A DNA stretch of 7,766 nt from Acidimicrobiia bacterium (GTDB taxonomy: Bacteria; Actinomycetota; Acidimicrobiia; Acidimicrobiales; Ilumatobacteraceae): positions 1 through 7,766 of the forward strand of contig JACDHN010000116.1 of the NCBI GenBank assembly GCA_013821025.1. The letters are read 5' to 3'. The translations under genes and the position numbers were made by a program. Under the pieces are notes generated by a model. The model did no database searches. It was not told the origin of the DNA and saw nothing but the letters and a program-made list of their open reading frames with translations. This document shows positions 4,818 through 7,766 of the stretch, one piece after another. The first letter of the stretch is position 1; every line of letters starts with the position of its first letter.

Positions 4818-7697
4818 AGCCGTCCCGCCCGTACGCCCGATGAGGTCATCGGCGCCGACTTCGACTCACTGACGCCCGATGCCGATTTCGTGGGCCGCCA
4901 CGTCGGCCCCGATGACGACGAGCTGGCCGCCATGCTGTCGATCCTCGGCGTCGCCGATCTCGACGCCCTGATCGACGAGACCGTGCCCAAGTCGATCCGC
5001 CAGACCGAGCCCCTCGCTCTTGGACCCTCTCGGAGTGAGATCGATGTGCTCGATGAGTTGCGTGGCCATGCCTCGCGCATCACGTTGCGCAAGAGCCTCA
5101 TCGGAACCGGCTACACGCCGACCGTCACGCCGCCCGTCGTTCTGCGCAACGTGCTGGAGAACCCAGCCTGGTACACGGCCTACACGCCCTATCAGCCCGA
5201 GATCAGCCAGGGCCGCCTCGAGGCGCTGCTGAACTTCCAAACCGTGATCGAGGAGCTCACCGGGCTCGAGATCGCCAACGCTTCCCTGCTCGACGAGAGC
5301 ACGGCCGCCGCCGAAGCGATGACGATGTGCCGTCGCCTGGCAACCACCGGTTCCCACCGCTTCTTCATCCATCGTGACACGCACCCCCAGACGATCGCTG
5401 TGCTGACAACGCGAGCCGAGCCGGTCGGCATCGAGTTGACCGTCGGCGACGCAGCTGACGTCGACGACCTCGACGACTGCTTCGGCGCCCTGTTCAGCCT
5501 GCCGACGTCAACGGGTGCCGTGACCGACTGGTCGGCGCAGATCCAACGCGTCCACACCCTGGGCGGGATCGCCGTGGTCGCCACCGATCCCCTGGCCTGT
5601 GTGCTGCTGGCTCCGCCAGGTGAGCTGGGTGCCGACATCGCCATCGGCTCCGCCCAGCGGTTCGGCGTCCCGATGGGCTTCGGCGGTCCGCATGCCGGGT
5701 TCATCGCCTGTCGTCGCCATGCCGCACGCGCCTTGCCCGGCCGGCTCGTCGGTGTCAGCAAGGACACCGACGGAAAGCCTGCGCTGCGCCTGGCGCTGCA
5801 GACGCGCGAGCAACACATCCGCCGTGAGCGGGCAACGTCCAACATCTGCACGGCGCAGGTGCTGCTGGCCAACATTGCCGGCCTGTACGCCGTATGGCAC
5901 GGTCCGGACGGCCTGACCCGCATCGCCGGCAGGGTGCACCGGCTGACGAGCGCCACAGCGGCCGCGCTCGCCAACGGCGGCTTGCGGCTGCTGCACGACA
6001 CCTGGTTCGACACCATTGCGGTCACCGGCGTCGACGCCGACGCTGTCCTCGCACGAGCTGCCGGCGCAGGGTACGACCTGCGCTGCGTCGACGACACGAC
6101 CGTCGGCTTGACGTTCGACGAGACGTCAACTCCTGCGGATGTGCACGCGGTGGTGACTGCCTTCGGAATCGACGACGCTGCCGACATCGGCATCGACGGG
6201 AGCCCGAGCGGCCTGGAAGGAGCCAACCGGCGCGCCGAGCCACTGCTCCCCCAAGCCGTCTTCCACCGCTACCACAGCGAGCACGAGATGCTGCGCTACC
6301 TGCGACGCCTCGCCGACAAGGATCTGGCTCTCGACCGCACGATGATCCCCTTGGGGTCGTGCACGATGAAGCTCAACGCCACCACGGAGATGATCCCGCT
6401 CACCTGGCCGGAGTTCGCGCAGGCGCACCCCTTCGCTCCTGGCGACACCGTCGAGGGCTACCGGGCGATGATCGACGAGCTGGCCGAGATGCTCGCCGAG
6501 ATCACGGGCTACGACGCCGTCAGCCTGCAGCCGAACGCCGGCAGCCAAGGTGAGCTGGCCGGCCTGCTGGCGGTCCGGGCCTTCCACCGATCACGCGGTG
6601 ACGATGCCAGGACCGTGTGCCTGATCCCCTCCAGCGCCCATGGCACCAACGCCGCAAGCGCCGTGCTCGCCGGCCTCGACGTGAACGTCGTGGCCTGCGA
6701 CAGCGACGGCAACGTCGACATCGCCGACCTGCAGACCAAGCTCGACAGCGACGGAGAGCGCGTTGCGGCGATCATGCTCACCTACCCCTCCACGCACGGC
6801 GTGTTCGAGGAGGCCATCAGCGACATCTGCGCCATGGTGCACGACGTCGGTGGTCAGGTGTACGTCGACGGCGCCAACCTCAACGCCCTGGTTGGCATCG
6901 CCCAACCGGGAGTGTTCGGTGCCGACGTCAGCCACCTCAACTTGCACAAGACGTTCTGCATTCCCCACGGTGGCGGCGGGCCCGGCGTTGGCCCGGCGGC
7001 CGTTCGGGCGCACCTAGCCCCATTCCTGCCCGGCCACCCGCTCGCCGCTGACGCCTCCGAGGTCGGTCCCGTTGCTGGTGCGCCGTTCGGGTCGGCGAGC
7101 ATCCTGCCGATCTCGTGGGTGTACCTCAAGCTGATGGGCGCCGAGGGCCTGACGAGGGCTTCGAAGGTGGCGATCGCCTCAGCCAACTACCTTGCCGCCA
7201 AACTCTCGATGTCGTTCCCGATCCTTTACTCCGGGGTCAACGGGCGGGTGGCACATGAGTGCATCATCGACCTGCGGCCGCTGACCAAGGCCACCGGCGT
7301 GACCGTGGACGACGTGGCCAAGCGCCTGATCGACTTCGGGTTCCACGCTCCCACCATGAGCTTCCCGGTAGCCGGCACGCTGATGATCGAGCCGACAGAG
7401 AGCGAGACGAAGCTGGAGCTGGACCGCTTCTGCGAGGCCATGGTGGAGATCCGCGCAGAGATCGACCGCCTCGCCGACGGCGAGTGGACAATCGCCGGCA
7501 GTCCGCTGCGCCTCGCTCCCCACACTGCTGAGGCGTTGATCGGCCCGTGGGATCGCAGCTACGACCGTGAGTTGGGCGCCTATCCGGTGGATTCGGTGCG
7601 GGTTCACAAGTACTTTCCGCCCGTCGGACGGATCGACAACGCCTACGGCGACCGCAACCTGATGTGCTCGTGCGAGCCGCTCGAGGCGTATTTGTGA
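4809..7697 (+). CDS. gcvP: Glycine dehydrogenase (decarboxylating), P-protein of the glycine cleavage system
   Basis: This PLP enzyme decarboxylates glycine and transfers the aminomethyl group to the lipoyl arm of the H-protein (GcvH) in the cytoplasm. At 962 residues it is the single-chain form, with the N-terminal and C-terminal halves fused, close to the 957 residues of E. coli GcvP. Seen motifs: FVGRHVGPDDDE (27-38), IGTGYTPT (98-105), ENPAWYTAYTPYQPEISQGR (117-136), LDESTAAAEAM (161-171), IPLGSCTMKLNA (513-524), SSAHGTNAAS (608-617), the Schiff-base lysine K714 in LNLHKTFCIPHGGGGPG with its Gly-rich loop 721-726, and a C-terminus ending NLMCSCEPLEAYL. The ATG is fixed by AGGAG and the riboswitch. 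No gcvT or gcvH is adjacent, so gcvP appears to be transcribed alone. Confidence 0.98.
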   Translation: MSPSRPARTPDEVIGADFDSLTPDADFVGRHVGPDDDELAAMLSILGVADLDALIDETVPKSIRQTEPLALGPSRSEIDVLDELRGHASRITLRKSLIGTGYTPTVTPPVVLRNVLENPAWYTAYTPYQPEISQGRLEALLNFQTVIEELTGLEIANASLLDESTAAAEAMTMCRRLATTGSHRFFIHRDTHPQTIAVLTTRAEPVGIELTVGDAADVDDLDDCFGALFSLPTSTGAVTDWSAQIQRVHTLGGIAVVATDPLACVLLAPPGELGADIAIGSAQRFGVPMGFGGPHAGFIACRRHAARALPGRLVGVSKDTDGKPALRLALQTREQHIRRERATSNICTAQVLLANIAGLYAVWHGPDGLTRIAGRVHRLTSATAAALANGGLRLLHDTWFDTIAVTGVDADAVLARAAGAGYDLRCVDDTTVGLTFDETSTPADVHAVVTAFGIDDAADIGIDGSPSGLEGANRRAEPLLPQAVFHRYHSEHEMLRYLRRLADKDLALDRTMIPLGSCTMKLNATTEMIPLTWPEFAQAHPFAPGDTVEGYRAMIDELAEMLAEITGYDAVSLQPNAGSQGELAGLLAVRAFHRSRGDDARTVCLIPSSAHGTNAASAVLAGLDVNVVACDSDGNVDIADLQTKLDSDGERVAAIMLTYPSTHGVFEEAISDICAMVHDVGGQVYVDGANLNALVGIAQPGVFGADVSHLNLHKTFCIPHGGGGPGVGPAAVRAHLAPFLPGHPLAADASEVGPVAGAPFGSASILPISWVYLKLMGAEGLTRASKVAIASANYLAAKLSMSFPILYSGVNGRVAHECIIDLRPLTKATGVTVDDVAKRLIDFGFHAPTMSFPVAGTLMIEPTESETKLELDRFCEAMVEIRAEIDRLADGEWTIAGSPLRLAPHTAEALIGPWDRSYDRELGAYPVDSVRVHKYFPPVGRIDNAYGDRNLMCSCEPLEAYL

Positions 7698-7700
7698 CGC

Positions 7701-7766
7701 TCAGCCGTCGGTCAGCGAGCCCGATTCGGTCCACGCCTGTTCGGCCTGATCCAGCCGCACCGACGC
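7701..7766 (-). CDS. Possible 3' end of a convergent gene, cut by the window edge
   Basis: Read on the minus strand, the last 66 bases give 21 codons and a TGA (7703-7701): ASVRLDQAEQAWTESGSLTDG. Composition is ordinary for a high-GC coding tail, with a hydrophilic, Glu/Gln/Ala-rich end. It stops only 3 nt from the gcvP stop. The piece is too short to name a family, and the open frame could be chance. Confidence 0.4.
   Translation of the reverse strand, partial: ASVRLDQAEQAWTESGSLTDG

Noticed and set aside
4267..4872. Plus-strand open frame of 201 codons running through the riboswitch
   Set aside because: It would translate the folded riboswitch leader and overlap two better-supported genes out of frame. 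No domain is visible.
5192..6226. Minus-strand open frame of 344 codons inside gcvP
   Set aside because: It lies wholly opposite the gcvP coding sequence, is rich in Ser/Arg/Ala as expected of a shadow frame, and has no family features.

Overview
This window is high-GC bacterial chromosome with dense genes. Base composition, codon use, the 8-TM HisKA_3 sensor kinase and the small membrane-protein family all suggest an actinobacterium; I cannot name the genus. The content looks like ordinary core and regulatory DNA. I see no mobile element, CRISPR array, tRNA or rRNA, and no undescribed multi-gene system. The most informative part is the control region of gcvP.

Layout. (1) 1-978, plus strand: the C-terminal two thirds or so of a PLP-dependent decarboxylase of the sphingosine-1-phosphate lyase type, cut by the left edge. 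(2) 979-1046: a short convergent gap with two stem-loops. (3) 1027-3772, minus strand: a tightly overlapping three-gene two-component operon. In transcription order it encodes a stand-alone receiver protein, an 8-TM HisKA_3-type histidine kinase and a NarL/LuxR-type response regulator. (4) 3773-3838: a short divergent intergenic region with an imperfect inverted repeat. (5) 3839-4585, plus strand: a six-TM membrane protein of unknown function, start uncertain. (6) 4586-4808: a tandem (two-aptamer) glycine riboswitch leader. (7) 4809-7697, plus strand: gcvP, full-length glycine dehydrogenase (P-protein of the glycine cleavage system). (8) 7701-7766, minus strand: probably the last 21 codons of a convergent gene cut by the right edge.

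How the parts work together. The two-component operon is self-contained, and its stop/start overlaps imply translational coupling. Its signal and targets are unknown, although the divergently transcribed membrane protein is a natural candidate target. gcvP seems to be a single-gene unit under glycine control. A TAGGAT -10-like hexamer overlaps the stop codon of the preceding gene and would start transcription right at the riboswitch leader. Both aptamers are readable by conserved motifs and stems. A GGGGGAC/GTCCCCC pairing could enclose the gcvP ribosome binding site and start codon, which favours translational control. No gcvT, gcvH or lpd is in the window, and the convergent gene after gcvP leaves no room for co-transcribed downstream gcv genes.
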